A stretch of DNA of 64,000 nt from Chryseobacterium sp. T16E-39 (GTDB taxonomy: Bacteria; Bacteroidota; Bacteroidia; Flavobacteriales; Weeksellaceae), in the NCBI RefSeq assembly GCF_002216065.1, contig NZ_CP022282.1, forward strand, positions 3,410,001 through 3,474,000, in the 5' to 3' direction. Position 1 is the stretch's first letter. The number at the start of each line of letters is the position of its first letter. Below are positions 6,775 through 15,976 of this stretch, in pieces. Below the pieces are notes generated by a model. The model was not told where the DNA came from. It searched no databases and saw only the letters and a program-made list of their open reading frames with translations. Made by a program: the position numbers and the translations under genes.

Positions 6775-7902
6775 CTATTTGAATAAATTAACGGTTTCAT
6801 TTACAAGGAATTTTACCTGATCAGGTCTTCCTCTGTCATTTTTAGGGGAGTTTTCATAGCTTCCTGTTCTTACAATAACCATATTATGATCAGGAACCAT
6901 AATGATATACTGACCTTGAAGTCCGAGAAAATAATAATGTTTAACAGGATTGTCATGATTAATCCATAGCCCCATTCCATAAATCTTTGCTGACTTTTCT
7001 GTGGGGGTTCTCATTTGCTCGATAAAATCAGAATTAAGAACCTGGACTCCGTCCACTTTACCATCATCCAAGAACAGTTGCCCCAGTTTAGCAAAATCTC
7101 TGGAGTTGGAGTGTATGCAACAGTATGTTTTTTCCATTCCGCTTTCATCAACGCTCCATTCTGCATTTTGTTCCATGCCGAGGGGAATCCAGAATTTTTC
7201 AGATAAGTAACTTGCTAATGTCTGCCCAATCATTTCTCTTACGGCAAAACCGAGTAATTGTGTTGAGCCACTTTGATACTCAAATCTGGTTCCCGGTTCT
7301 GTTTTAAATCTTTTCGAAAAAGTTGCTTTAATTAAGCTTCTTCCATAATAAGCTTTAGCGTTAGGGCGGAAGGGGTTTTTATAATCCTCGTCCCAGTCTA
7401 AGCCGGCTTCCATTTGTGCCAGATTTTTTAAAGTAAGGAGATGTCCAAGTTCTCTTTCTTTAAATGCCTCAAAAATATCAGAAAATTTTCCATCTATTGA
7501 TTTTATTTTACCCTCTTCCAAAGCTTTTCCCAAAAGCATTACAGTGACAGCTTTAGCCATGGAAAAAGAGTTGGTTTTAGATAGCTGATCATATCCGTTC
7601 CAATATTGTTCATGCATCAGCTTCCCATTTTTAATCACCAAAAAAGAGGCTGTATTTGAATGGGTGAGATCATCAACGATATTTTTAGGTAGTTCTATTT
7701 TATTGTATAAAGCATCTTCTTCCCAAAGCTTTGGAGATTCTGTAGAAATGATGTGACTGGGAAAGAGTTTGCCATCATCAATATTAGCGCTTGATTTGCC
7801 CTTCAAATAAGTTTTAGCAATCCCGCTGAATAAATAATCATATCCCAAAAAGTAGGAGAGTGCTACTGTGGCAGCTGCTCCGCCAATAAAATATTTTAGC
7901 AT
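6775..7902 (-). CDS. Serine hydrolase, class C beta-lactamase family
   Basis: A 375-residue protein with an N-terminal hydrophobic signal/anchor segment (residues 1-20). The beta-lactamase/PBP4-like fold shows the SxxK nucleophile motif SMAK at about 114-117 and the YxS-type motif YQS at about 208-210. The late conserved Gly-rich strand (YFLGLQGQYIIMVP) takes the place of KTG. Such proteins are periplasmic esterases or peptidases of uncertain substrate and not necessarily antibiotic-resistance enzymes. It is the first of a probable two-gene unit with the frameshifted YdeI-like gene. Confidence 0.88.
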   Translation of the reverse strand: MLKYFIGGAAATVALSYFLGYDYLFSGIAKTYLKGKSSANIDDGKLFPSHIISTESPKLWEEDALYNKIELPKNIVDDLTHSNTASFLVIKNGKLMHEQYWNGYDQLSKTNSFSMAKAVTVMLLGKALEEGKIKSIDGKFSDIFEAFKERELGHLLTLKNLAQMEAGLDWDEDYKNPFRPNAKAYYGRSLIKATFSKRFKTEPGTRFEYQSGSTQLLGFAVREMIGQTLASYLSEKFWIPLGMEQNAEWSVDESGMEKTYCCIHSNSRDFAKLGQLFLDDGKVDGVQVLNSDFIEQMRTPTEKSAKIYGMGLWINHDNPVKHYYFLGLQGQYIIMVPDHNMVIVRTGSYENSPKNDRGRPDQVKFLVNETVNLFK

Positions 7903-7967
7903 TTGTTTATATGTGTCTTAAACAAATTTAAAATAATTTGTTCCAAAATAATGAATTAAGATTTAGA

Positions 7968-7996
7968 AAATAAAAAAGCCTTGAAAAATCAAGGCT
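7968..7996 (-). terminator. Rho-independent terminator of glyS
   Basis: On the minus strand AGCCTTGA-TTTT-TCAAGGCT forms an 8-bp stem followed by T6 and further T-rich sequence. It lies 7 bp downstream of the glyS stop. Confidence 0.9.
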
Positions 7997-8002
7997 CTTA
8001 TT

Positions 8003-9544
8003 CTATATTTTTGAAAGTAAATTTCTAAAGTTGGTTTTCTCATCAATAATCCTTCTCAATTCAGATACCGGAACTCTTTCCTGCTGCATGGTGTCCCTGT
8101 CTCTGATCGTTACCGTATGATCAGTAAGAGAATCGTGATCTATGGTAATACAGTAAGGTGTACCGATTGCATCCTGTCTTCTGTATCGTTTTCCGATGGC
8201 ATCTTTCTCTTCGTAAAATAAATTGAAATCATACTTCAGGTCATTGAAGATATTTTCTGCATATTCCGCTAAACCATCTCTTTTCATTAAAGGAAGGATA
8301 GCAGCTTTAATTGGTGCCAAAGCTGGAGGTAAAGATAAAACTGTTCTTTCTGAACCGTCCTCCAATACTTCATCTCTTAAACAATGAGAGAAGATTGAAA
8401 GGAATAACCTGTCTAAACCTACAGAAGTTTCTACAACATAAGGAACGTAGTTTTCATTTCTTTCAGGATCGAAGAACTGAAGCTTTCTTCCTGAATGTTC
8501 TTCATGGGCTTTTAAGTCAAAATCAGTTCTTGAATGAATACCTTCCAATTCCTTGAAACCAAAAGGGAAATTAAATTCAATATCCGCTGCTGCATTTGCA
8601 TAGTGCGCTAATTTTTCATGATCATGGAATCTGTAATTATCGTCTCCTAAACCTAAAGCTAGGTGCCAGTTAAGACGCTTTTGCTTCCATTGTTCGTAGA
8701 ATTCCAATTCTGTTCCCGGAGCTACAAAGAATTGCATTTCCATTTGTTCGAACTCACGCATTCTGAAAATAAACTGTCTTGCAACAATCTCATTTCTGAA
8801 TGCCTTTCCGATCTGTGCGATACCGAAAGGAAGTCTGTGACGGGATGTTTTTTGTACATTTAAGAAATTAACGAAGATTCCCTGAGCTGTTTCCGGTCTC
8901 AAATAAAGGTCCATTGCAGAATCTGCAGAAGCTCCCAATTTTGTTCCAAACATCAGGTTAAATTGTCTTACTTCCGTCCAGTTTTTAGAACCCGTATCCG
9001 GATCAGCAATTTCCAACTCCTCGATTAATGCTTTTACATCTGCAAGGTCTTCGTTTTCCAGAGATTTAGCAAGTCTTGAAAGAATAGCTTCTCTTTTTGC
9101 ACGGTATTCAAGGATTTTAGGATTAGTCGCAACAAACTGATCTTTGTCGAAAGAATCTCCGAATCTTTTTGCAGCTTTTTCGATTTCCTTATTCTCTTTA
9201 TCTTCAATTTTAGCACAATAATCTTCTACCAGAACATCTGCTCTGAAACGTTTTTTTGAATCTTTATTGTCGATCAAAGGGTCGTTGAATGCGTCCACGT
9301 GGCCCGAAGCTTTCCAAGTAGTAGGGTGCATCAGAATTGCTGAATCGATACCTACAATATTTTCGTTAAGCTGTACCATAGCTTTCCACCAATATTGCTT
9401 GATATTATTTTTTAATTCAGCACCGTTTTGTCCATAATCATAAACAGCTGATAAACCGTCATAGATCTCACTTGAAGGGAAAATAAAACCATATTCTTTC
9501 GCGTGAGAAATCACTTTCTTGAAAACATCTTCTTGCTTTGCCAT
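8003..9544 (-). CDS. glyS: Glycyl-tRNA synthetase (dimeric type)
   Basis: A 513-residue class II aminoacyl-tRNA synthetase of the single-chain alpha2 type, which charges tRNA-Gly in the cytosol. Visible signatures are the N-terminal GFIFPSSEIYDGLSAVYDYG, the motif 2 region FGIAQIGKAFRNEI with downstream RMREFEQMEMQFF, and motif 3 near ETSVGLDRLFLSI. A C-terminal anticodon-binding domain follows (GTPYCITIDHDSL, TIRDRDTMQQERVP). Length is normal for the Bacteroidota form. It is monocistronic, with a promoter box just upstream and a strong terminator downstream. Confidence 0.98.
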   Translation of the reverse strand: MAKQEDVFKKVISHAKEYGFIFPSSEIYDGLSAVYDYGQNGAELKNNIKQYWWKAMVQLNENIVGIDSAILMHPTTWKASGHVDAFNDPLIDNKDSKKRFRADVLVEDYCAKIEDKENKEIEKAAKRFGDSFDKDQFVATNPKILEYRAKREAILSRLAKSLENEDLADVKALIEELEIADPDTGSKNWTEVRQFNLMFGTKLGASADSAMDLYLRPETAQGIFVNFLNVQKTSRHRLPFGIAQIGKAFRNEIVARQFIFRMREFEQMEMQFFVAPGTELEFYEQWKQKRLNWHLALGLGDDNYRFHDHEKLAHYANAAADIEFNFPFGFKELEGIHSRTDFDLKAHEEHSGRKLQFFDPERNENYVPYVVETSVGLDRLFLSIFSHCLRDEVLEDGSERTVLSLPPALAPIKAAILPLMKRDGLAEYAENIFNDLKYDFNLFYEEKDAIGKRYRRQDAIGTPYCITIDHDSLTDHTVTIRDRDTMQQERVPVSELRRIIDEKTNFRNLLSKI

Positions 9545-9566
9545 AATTTTTTAATCGTCTAAAGTG

Positions 9567-9574
9567 CAAAAATA
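9567..9574 (-). promoter_or_regulatory. -7 box of glyS
   Basis: TATTTTTG on the minus strand fits the Bacteroidota TAnnTTTG consensus, 22 bp before the glyS start codon. Confidence 0.6.
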
Positions 9575-9630
9575 GTGAAAATGTAGGAAGAAGGATGCGA
9601 GAAGATGGAAGTTTTTATAATGCAGAAAAT

Positions 9631-9700
9631 CAGGAGCCGGGAACCTGCTTTCCGCTATATCTTTTGCTGAGCAAAAGGATGCCGCTGCAATCAGGGCTAA
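9631..9700. repeat. REP-like intergenic element
   Basis: The stretch containing TTTCCGCTATATCTTTTGC and GCAAAAGGATGCCGCTGC with a CTTTTGC/GCAAAAG hairpin (9661-9677) resembles a repeated intergenic element common in Flavobacteriia genomes. Family membership is recalled, not searched. It lies between the divergent glyS and truC genes. Confidence 0.6.
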
Positions 9701-9730
9701 AAATCAGTCGGAAATCTCTACTTTTGTCCC

Positions 9731-10426
9731 ATGTTAGAAATTCTTTATCGCGACGAACATCTTATTGCTATCAATAAACCAAGCGGGTTATTGGTCCATA
9801 AGTCTTTTTATTCCGGAGAAGCAGATACTTATGCTATTCAGGAATTGAGAAAGCAGATTGGGCAATATGTTTATCCCGTACATCGCCTTGACCGAAAAAC
9901 TTCGGGTGTTTTGCTGTTCACTTTAGATAAAGACATGTTGAAAATCATGAGTGAGCAGTTTGCCTCAAGACAGGTCGAAAAGAAATACATCGCGATTCTT
10001 CGCGGTTGGGCAAAAGAAGAGGAAACGATTGATTATGATTTAGTTAATGAAAATGAAGTGAAACAAAATGCAATTACGTATTATCATCGTTTACAGACTT
10101 CAGAAATAGAATTGCCTTTTTTAAAACATCAGACGTCAAGATATTGTTTAGTTGAAGCCATTCCTGAAACGGGAAGATTTCATCAGTTGAGAAAGCATTT
10201 TAAGCATATCTTGCATCCTATTTTAGGCTGCCGAAAGCATGGATGTAACAAACAGAACAAGTTGTGGCTTCAGACATTTGGCATCAACAAAATGACGCTT
10301 CATGCCCATCAATTGGTTTTTAATCATCCTGTTTCGAACGAAATAATTACAATAAATGCAACGATCGATGATGAATTCAAAAGAGTAGGAGCTATTTTGA
10401 ATTTCGATTTGAGTTCATATTCCTAA
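9731..10426 (+). CDS. truC: tRNA pseudouridine(65) synthase TruC-like
   Basis: A 231-residue RluA-family pseudouridine synthase. The N-terminus MLEILYRDEHLIAINKPSG is characteristic of TruC. The catalytic Asp is in HRLDRKTSG at about residues 54-62, and GRFHQLRKHFKHI is the conserved later motif. It converts uridine to pseudouridine in tRNA; the TruC target is U65, while the related RluA-type enzymes act on rRNA. The gene stands alone between glyS (divergent) and pyrD, and both flanks hold degenerate short-repeat DNA. Confidence 0.93.
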   Translation: MLEILYRDEHLIAINKPSGLLVHKSFYSGEADTYAIQELRKQIGQYVYPVHRLDRKTSGVLLFTLDKDMLKIMSEQFASRQVEKKYIAILRGWAKEEETIDYDLVNENEVKQNAITYYHRLQTSEIELPFLKHQTSRYCLVEAIPETGRFHQLRKHFKHILHPILGCRKHGCNKQNKLWLQTFGINKMTLHAHQLVFNHPVSNEIITINATIDDEFKRVGAILNFDLSSYS

Positions 10427-10485
10427 GATGTTGGTATCCATTCTCCACTTTCAACTTTCCATTTTCAACTCTCCTCTAAAACCGC

Positions 10486-10493
10486 TATCTTTG
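10486..10493 (+). promoter_or_regulatory. -7 box of pyrD
   Basis: TATCTTTG matches TAnnTTTG, 16 bp before the pyrD start codon. Confidence 0.6.
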
Positions 10494-10509
10494 TATTCCA
10501 AAAAAAGGC

Positions 10510-11532
10510 ATGTACAAAACCCTGATCCGTCCCATTCTTTTTAAATTCGATCCTGAAGAAGTTCATTATTTTACTTTTTCAATGCTTAAAAATTTTCCCT
10601 TCCTGACAAAACTTTTTCTTCCGAAACCGGTTGTAGATAAAAGATTGGAAAGAGAAGTTTTTGGATTGAAATTTAAAAATCCGGTTGGGCTGGCAGCTGG
10701 TTTTGATAAAAATGCTGTGCTTTTTAATGAGCTTTCCGATCTTGGTTTCGGTTTTGTAGAAATTGGAACACTGACTCCCAAAGGGCAACCCGGAAATGAC
10801 AAAAAAAGACTTTTCCGTCTTAAGGAAGATTCTGCCATCATCAACAGGATGGGTTTCAATAATGAAGGGGTAGACGCAGCGGTTGAAAGACTTAAGAAAA
10901 ATAAAAATGTACTCATTGGTGGAAATATTGGAAAGAACAAAGTTACCCCCAATGAAGAAGCTGTAAATGACTATAAGATCTGTTTCGAGAAGCTTTTCCC
11001 TTACGTTGATTATTTTGTGGTGAATGTAAGTTCTCCCAATACTCCCAATCTTCGTGAGCTTCAGGATAAAGAACCTTTAACTCAGCTTTTAGGAACTTTA
11101 CAAAAGATGAATACTGAAAAAGCCAGCCCGAAACCAATTCTGTTAAAAATAGCTCCGGATCTGTCTGATGATCAGTTGTTGGATATTATTGATATCGTTA
11201 AGGATACTAAAACTGCAGGCGTAATTGCTTCGAATACAACACTTTCAAGAGAAGGTTTGGTTTCAGAAAATCAGTCTGAAATGGGCGGACTTTCAGGAAA
11301 ACCCTTAACTAAAAGATCTACAGAAGTAATTCGTTTTCTTTCTGAGAAAAGTGGAAGAGCTTTTCCGATTATCGGAGTGGGTGGAATTCATTCTGCAAAA
11401 GATGCGATTGAAAAACTGGATGCAGGAGCAAGTTTAATACAGCTTTATACCGGGTTTATTTATGAAGGTCCGGAATTGATCAATGAGATCAATAATGAAC
11501 TTTTAAAAAGAGCTTCGAGACTCCCGAGATAA
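10510..11532 (+). CDS. pyrD: Dihydroorotate dehydrogenase (quinone), class 2
   Basis: A 340-residue enzyme of pyrimidine synthesis that oxidises dihydroorotate to orotate with FMN and passes electrons to the quinone pool at the inner membrane. The N-terminal helical membrane-associating segment (residues 1-40, [20 protein letters not shown]) marks class 2. Key motifs are [24 protein letters not shown], the catalytic-Ser region [14 protein letters not shown], and the FMN phosphate motif [20 protein letters not shown]. Length is normal. Confidence 0.97.
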   Translation: MYKTLIRPILFKFDPEEVHYFTFSMLKNFPFLTKLFLPKPVVDKRLEREVFGLKFKNPVGLAAGFDKNAVLFNELSDLGFGFVEIGTLTPKGQPGNDKKRLFRLKEDSAIINRMGFNNEGVDAAVERLKKNKNVLIGGNIGKNKVTPNEEAVNDYKICFEKLFPYVDYFVVNVSSPNTPNLRELQDKEPLTQLLGTLQKMNTEKASPKPILLKIAPDLSDDQLLDIIDIVKDTKTAGVIASNTTLSREGLVSENQSEMGGLSGKPLTKRSTEVIRFLSEKSGRAFPIIGVGGIHSAKDAIEKLDAGASLIQLYTGFIYEGPELINEINNELLKRASRLPR

Positions 11533-11569
11533 TTATCGGATGATTTACACTCAGGTATAATTTGCCGGT

Positions 11570-11667
11570 TTTGTCATTGACTACATCGAATCTTCGATTT
11601 CCGTAAGATTCTAAACGAGATTTTAGATGCGGAAGTATTCGTGTCGGGATTCCTACGGAATGACAAA
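11570..11667. repeat. REP/palindromic intergenic repeat, copy A
   Basis: TTTGTCATT (11570-11578) and AATGACAAA (11659-11667) are perfect inverted ends. The right arm reads GGGATTCCTACGGAATGAC and shares its core with the repeat at 16404-16460. It occupies most of the space between pyrD and the following gene. Confidence 0.6.
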
Positions 11668-11717
11668 TATGGTAGCCACCAATAGTTTGTAAACAGGCTG
11701 AATCCCTATTTAAAAAG

Positions 11718-12601
11718 TTACTTCGATTTTACAACTGATGCATTAGTGGTATCCACAACCAATTTATATGCAGGACTTGTCGTAGTTTTCTTTATGCTGA
11801 ACTTTAAAATTTTCAGATCTTTACTTTTACTAACGCTGGTGTCATAAATATTGTTAATACAGCTTTCCGTTAAAAGTCTTCATGTCTTTTATAATTCCAG
11901 TCATGGGTAAAATACAAGACCCTATACCCTTTTTCGCCTTCACTGGCGCCGCACATCCCACAGGCATTAAAGTTTGAAGTATGCTCAAAATACAGCAAAA
12001 CCCTGTTTCCTGACTTATCCGAACTGTAAGATAAGAGTTCATTTCCCCCATAACGATCAATAAAATCATAAGTGTTGATCTTCTTATTGTTAGGAAGTAT
12101 CAGATAATTGTTGAATCTGTAAATCATGCTGTTTTTTGTGAATAGTTTTGCCGTTTGTTTTTTATTTCCTAAAACAAAATACCCTGAAATTTCGTGATTG
12201 GAACGGTCATCCGTAAAAATTAAAGTTTCTTTAGGGTTCTGCATTTTCGCAATACTATCTGTTTTTTCTATCAATTGTGGTGAGGTGATCTTTTCGCCTA
12301 ATATTTTAGCGCTCTGTTTTTGTTTATTGCCAAAATTATAGAGATAAAGATTACCATGGTCGTAAATACCGGTTAAAGGAATTTTTTTCTGATACTTGTC
12401 GTAATAATACCAGCCATCTACAAAATGCTGATATTGGTTACAATCAACAATTCCTGTATATTTTAATTGCATCGTAAACGGAATTCCTGAAATTTCTCCC
12501 TTAAATATCTGGGATGAATCAGTCACCTCTTTTAATTCTACTTTTTGTGCGAACGAGAGGAACCCTATAGAATACAGGAGGAGGAAAAAAAGTTTTTTCA
12601 T
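11718..12601 (-). pseudogene. Secreted protein of unknown function, probably frameshifted
   Basis: The ORF from 12601 encodes a signal peptide (KKLFFLLLYSIGFLSFAQ) and about 225 further residues ending HEDF at 11870. The family is not recognised. Beyond that stop a neighbouring frame gives a protein-like, stop-free run (SCINNIYDTSVSKSKDLKIL... to VVDTTNASVVKSK) ending at 11718-11720. Inserting one base in the A4 run at 11872-11875 joins the two into 294 residues. I infer that the gene is one base short here, either as a real lesion or as an error in the sequence. As it stands, the product is 243 residues. It would be periplasmic or exported. Confidence 0.65.
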
Positions 12602-12633
12602 GATTGGTTTTTATGGTTAGTTTTAGTTTTTTG

Positions 12634-13878
12634 TTATATAAAGAAATGGGCTATCGTGTAAATAATTAATCCGACCAATCCGCCCACTAACGTACCATTT
12701 ACGCGGATAAACTGAAGGTCTTTTCCTACTTCAAGTTCCATTTTTTCACTAAGTTCTTTACCTTTCCAGTTTCCAACCGTCGAACTGATGAGGTTTCCGA
12801 ATTGATGCGTGTTTTTGAGAATATATTTATAAGCGGTAACCCGTACCCAATGATCTATTTTGTTTTGAAGTTTTTCGTCGGTTTTTAGATTTTGAGAAAA
12901 TTCATTTAAATTCTGGGAAATATACTTTTTAAGGGAAGACTGATCTTCATGAAGTTCTTTCGTTAATGTGTTTTTAATTGAAATCCAGATGTCACTGGAA
13001 TATTCATTTAATTTTTCATTTTTTAGAAGTCCGTCTTTTATATTTTTAAATTCGCCTTCCCACTTAGGATCTTCTTTTAAATCCTGAGAAAATTCGTAAA
13101 TTTTCGTGGTAATTAATGAGCGGATCTCATGTTGAGGATCCTCTTCTATTTCCTTAAAGAAATCTGAAAGTCCGCTGGCAATTTTTTCTGCAATTTTATT
13201 GTCGACGAATGACGGAATAAAAGAATAACTGCCTTTTTTTACCCGTTCTTCGATCATCTCGTCATTTTCAATGATATATTCTTTGATCTGTTTTGAGAGG
13301 TTGGTGATAATCCTTTGATGATCATTTTTATCCAATAGATAATTGATCCCGTTTCCAATAATAATATTGAATTTGATATCATTCGTCATTTCCGATACTT
13401 TCTTGCTTATAAAACCGCTGACCGCAGAATCGTCCAGTTTATTGAGGATGTCCAGAACAATATCAGAAAGATTTTTAATGACAATATCCTGATTCTTTTC
13501 TTTAACTAGCCATTCCCCAACAAAGTTGGAGATTTTAAGCTTCTGGATATAGGGACGAATATTCTGAGATGAAAGAAAATTGGTCACAACGAAACTGCCA
13601 AGATTATCTCCAAGTCTTTCTTTGCTGTTTTCGATCAGATTGGTATGAGGAATAGGGAGTCCTAACGGATGACGAAACAAGGCGGTTACTGCAAACCAGT
13701 CAGCTAAAGCACCCACCATTGCGGCTTCGGAAAATGCGCGGACATACCCGATCCAATGAGAAGCATTTGTTTTCTGAAGAAATGTGGTAATGACAAAAAT
13801 CACAGCCATCAACACAAATAATCCTGTTGCAAACGCTTTATATTTTCTTAATTGTTTTCTTTTAGCTTCATCATTCAT
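12634..13878 (-). CDS. DUF445 family membrane protein
   Basis: A 414-residue protein of the DUF445 (YjiN/YheB) family. It has an N-terminal membrane helix (about 14-33), the conserved WIGYVRAFSEAAMVGALADWFAVTALFRHP region at about 42-71, a long helical middle with repeated ~50-residue segments, and a C-terminal membrane segment (GGLVGLIIYTIAHFFI). The function of the family is unsettled; membrane-organising roles have been suggested. It diverges from msrB, sharing a compact promoter region. Confidence 0.92.
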   Translation of the reverse strand: MNDEAKRKQLRKYKAFATGLFVLMAVIFVITTFLQKTNASHWIGYVRAFSEAAMVGALADWFAVTALFRHPLGLPIPHTNLIENSKERLGDNLGSFVVTNFLSSQNIRPYIQKLKISNFVGEWLVKEKNQDIVIKNLSDIVLDILNKLDDSAVSGFISKKVSEMTNDIKFNIIIGNGINYLLDKNDHQRIITNLSKQIKEYIIENDEMIEERVKKGSYSFIPSFVDNKIAEKIASGLSDFFKEIEEDPQHEIRSLITTKIYEFSQDLKEDPKWEGEFKNIKDGLLKNEKLNEYSSDIWISIKNTLTKELHEDQSSLKKYISQNLNEFSQNLKTDEKLQNKIDHWVRVTAYKYILKNTHQFGNLISSTVGNWKGKELSEKMELEVGKDLQFIRVNGTLVGGLVGLIIYTIAHFFI

Positions 13879-13883
13879 ATAGT

Positions 13884-13900
13884 CAAATTTAGTAAATTTG
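13884..13900. promoter_or_regulatory. Back-to-back -7 boxes in a perfect palindrome
   Basis: CAAATTTAGTAAATTTG is a perfect 17-bp palindrome. Read on the minus strand it gives TAAATTTG for the DUF445 gene, and on the plus strand TAAATTTG toward msrB. It may be a divergent promoter pair, or an operator covering both. Confidence 0.5.
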
Positions 13901-13983
13901 ATTATGAAATTTTTAATTTCAATGATCTAATCGTTTTTCTGCAATTATGTTCGCAGAATCAACAACCTATCAAAATTACATTT

Positions 13984-14427
13984 ATGGAAAACGAAGCAAA
14001 AAACAATCCATACTATTCAAGAACAGATACTACAAAACTGAATGTTTCCAATGAGGAGTGGAAGAAAATTCTGGCTCCGGATCTGTATGCGGTGTCAAGA
14101 GAAGCTGCAACAGAAAGGGCCTTCACGGGAAAATATAATGAATTTGATGAAATAGGGGACTATTATTGTTCCGTTTGCGGGAATCATTTGTTTCGTTCCA
14201 CAACAAAGTTTGCGAGCAGTTGTGGTTGGCCAAGCTTTTTTGAAGCCGATAAAGAAGGGGTTTATTATAAAAGGGATACCGCTTACGGAATGGAAAGGGT
14301 GGAGGTTCTTTGTAAACGATGTGACTCTCATTTGGGGCATGTTTTTGATGATGGTCCAAAGCCTACAGGACTTCGTTATTGCATGAATTCAGTAAGCCTG
14401 GAATTTGTTCCGGATTCTAAACTTTAG
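13984..14427 (+). CDS. msrB: Peptide-methionine (R)-S-oxide reductase
   Basis: A 147-residue MsrB that reduces methionine-R-sulfoxide in damaged proteins. The zinc-binding CxxC pairs are Cys62/Cys65 (YYCSVCGN) and Cys110/Cys113 (LCKRCDS). The catalytic Cys133 lies in RYCMNSVSL; Cys80 (SSCGWPSF) may be the resolving residue. The ATG at 13984 was chosen because it begins the family-typical sequence; the frame is open further upstream to 13852 but that part looks non-coding. It lacks an export signal and is probably cytosolic. The next gene starts 7 bp downstream. Confidence 0.96.
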   Translation: MENEAKNNPYYSRTDTTKLNVSNEEWKKILAPDLYAVSREAATERAFTGKYNEFDEIGDYYCSVCGNHLFRSTTKFASSCGWPSFFEADKEGVYYKRDTAYGMERVEVLCKRCDSHLGHVFDDGPKPTGLRYCMNSVSLEFVPDSKL

Positions 14428-14434
14428 ATTTTCT

Positions 14435-14815
14435 ATGGAAGGATTGAAATATCCTGATAACCGGCATTTAGTCTGGGAAGCTTTATCCGAATTATATCTG
14501 GATACAGAGCTTCAGGAGTCAGATTTTCAATATATGGCCCGCATCTTAGTTAAAAGTCCTTTTAGTTTTGAAGAAATAAAAAAGATAGATCAATATGAAG
14601 TTTTTCCTGTACTTTTTTCTAATCTTTTAATACCTGCGGGGGAATGGGGAGGATTCGATGAAAAAAAATTGGTCAAAAATATTATGAACTGGATGGAAAC
14701 GAGAAGTCAGTTGGATATTTTTGCCATCAAATGTATTTATATTCTTTATGAATCTATAAATAGAGCATATTGGAAAAAACTGGAGGAAACCTATAATCAG
14801 ATGGACACCCAGTAG
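14435..14815 (+). CDS. DUF7079-like hypothetical protein
   Basis: A 126-residue soluble helical protein starting MEGLKYPD. The pattern of HLVWEALSELYLDTELQESD followed by VFPVLFSNLLIPAGEWGGFD resembles the DUF7079 family, whose function is unknown. It follows msrB with a 7-bp gap and is probably co-transcribed. The frame opens at 14405 inside msrB, but the ATG at 14435 avoids the overlap and fits the family start. Confidence 0.75.
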   Translation: MEGLKYPDNRHLVWEALSELYLDTELQESDFQYMARILVKSPFSFEEIKKIDQYEVFPVLFSNLLIPAGEWGGFDEKKLVKNIMNWMETRSQLDIFAIKCIYILYESINRAYWKKLEETYNQMDTQ

Positions 14816-14840
14816 ATGTTTTAAATAGAGTAAAAACTCT

Positions 14841-15053
14841 CTAAAGCTTTAACCTGCTAGAGCTAAGAAATTTCTTAAAGAAAAGCGGCTGTTTACAGAA
14901 TGAGAGGATAATACTAATTTTAAGTGATTTGAATCTCATGTAGGGAATGTTTTCCGCAATCATCAATGACCTGTAGAATCGAGGGATTTGATGAATTTTC
15001 TGGCCTTGAAATTCTTTCAATATTTCTTTAAAAATGTCGTTTAATTCACAGAA
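14841..15053 (-). pseudogene. Protein remnant (C-terminal fragment, unknown family)
   Basis: Within the 348-bp gap between 14815 and 15164 the minus strand has a stop-bounded 70-residue frame (FCELNDIFKEILKEF..., ...FFKKFLSSSRLKL) with protein-like composition and no usable start codon near its beginning. It looks like the 3' end of a decayed gene, with basic and aromatic residues as in glycosyltransferase C-termini, but I cannot name the family. The rest of the gap shows only the promoter of the next gene. Confidence 0.4.
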
Positions 15054-15126
15054 TCAGGACGTTAAAGTTTCTTAAATAGCGTTAAACTTAGATTGATTTT
15101 AACCTCTGCGTAGCTATGTTTTTATA

Positions 15127-15134
15127 ATTTTGCC
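15127..15134 (+). promoter_or_regulatory. -7 box of the L,D-transpeptidase gene
   Basis: TAATTTTG fits TAnnTTTG and lies 29 bp before the start codon at 15164. A matching -33 box is not obvious. Confidence 0.45.
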
Positions 15135-15163
15135 CCACTAATTTATTTTTACATAGTTATTGA

Positions 15164-15922
15164 ATGAAAGGATTATATAGCCTGTTAGGCTTTGCGTATA
15201 TGGTTACGACTTCATTTTATATTTCCCCGGAGAAAGGAAATTTAAGAAGTGAAACCATAAGCACAGAAAAAATTGAAAGATTATCCGACACGAAATCTGA
15301 GAAGACAGTAAATACAGTATCTTCATCAGAAGCACTATATAAATCAATTGCATTTGAACCTGGACATGAGCTAAATGAAGAGGTGTTCTTTAAAGCCTTA
15401 ACAGGATTCGAAAATTTAAAAAAAGCAGGATTGCTGAGTCAAGATTCGCATTTATTAACAGTTTGCGATTTTTCTATGTCTTCCAATACAAACAGGCTTT
15501 GGGTAATTGATACACAGGAAAAGAAAGTTTTATTTAATTCATTGGTTGCTCACGGGAAAAATACAGGAGAGGAATTTGCAACCAATTTCTCGAATACGGA
15601 AAGTTCACTTCAAAGCAGCATGGGATTTTATATTACAGACGCTACTTATAATGGAGACAACGGGTATTCTTTGAGATTATTGGGAATGGATAAAGGATTC
15701 AATGATGCGGCTTACAAAAGAGCGATTGTAATGCATGGAGCCAATTATGTAAGTGAAGAATTTGCAGCAATGCATAAAAGAATAGGACGAAGCTGGGGAT
15801 GTCCGGCGATCCCTAAGGATCTTACAGCTCCCATCATTAATACCATAAAAGGAAGAAACTGTCTGTTCATTTATTATCCTGACCAGAATTATCTTTCTTC
15901 TTCAGAATGGTTAAAAGCTTAA
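15164..15922 (+). CDS. Murein L,D-transpeptidase catalytic-domain protein
   Basis: A 252-residue exported protein with an N-terminal hydrophobic segment (about 1-19), a low-complexity linker (about 20-60) and a YkuD-superfamily catalytic domain of the family common in Bacteroidota. The conserved His is in IVMHGANYVSEEF and the catalytic Cys in GRSWGCPAIP near residues 210-220. Members make 3-3 peptidoglycan cross-links or attach proteins to the wall, in the periplasm. Length is normal. It appears monocistronic. Confidence 0.92.
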   Translation: MKGLYSLLGFAYMVTTSFYISPEKGNLRSETISTEKIERLSDTKSEKTVNTVSSSEALYKSIAFEPGHELNEEVFFKALTGFENLKKAGLLSQDSHLLTVCDFSMSSNTNRLWVIDTQEKKVLFNSLVAHGKNTGEEFATNFSNTESSLQSSMGFYITDATYNGDNGYSLRLLGMDKGFNDAAYKRAIVMHGANYVSEEFAAMHKRIGRSWGCPAIPKDLTAPIINTIKGRNCLFIYYPDQNYLSSSEWLKA

Positions 15923-15976
15923 TATTGACCCCATTATAATTGTAGAGACGATTTATAAATAAAAGTAAAAATTTGT

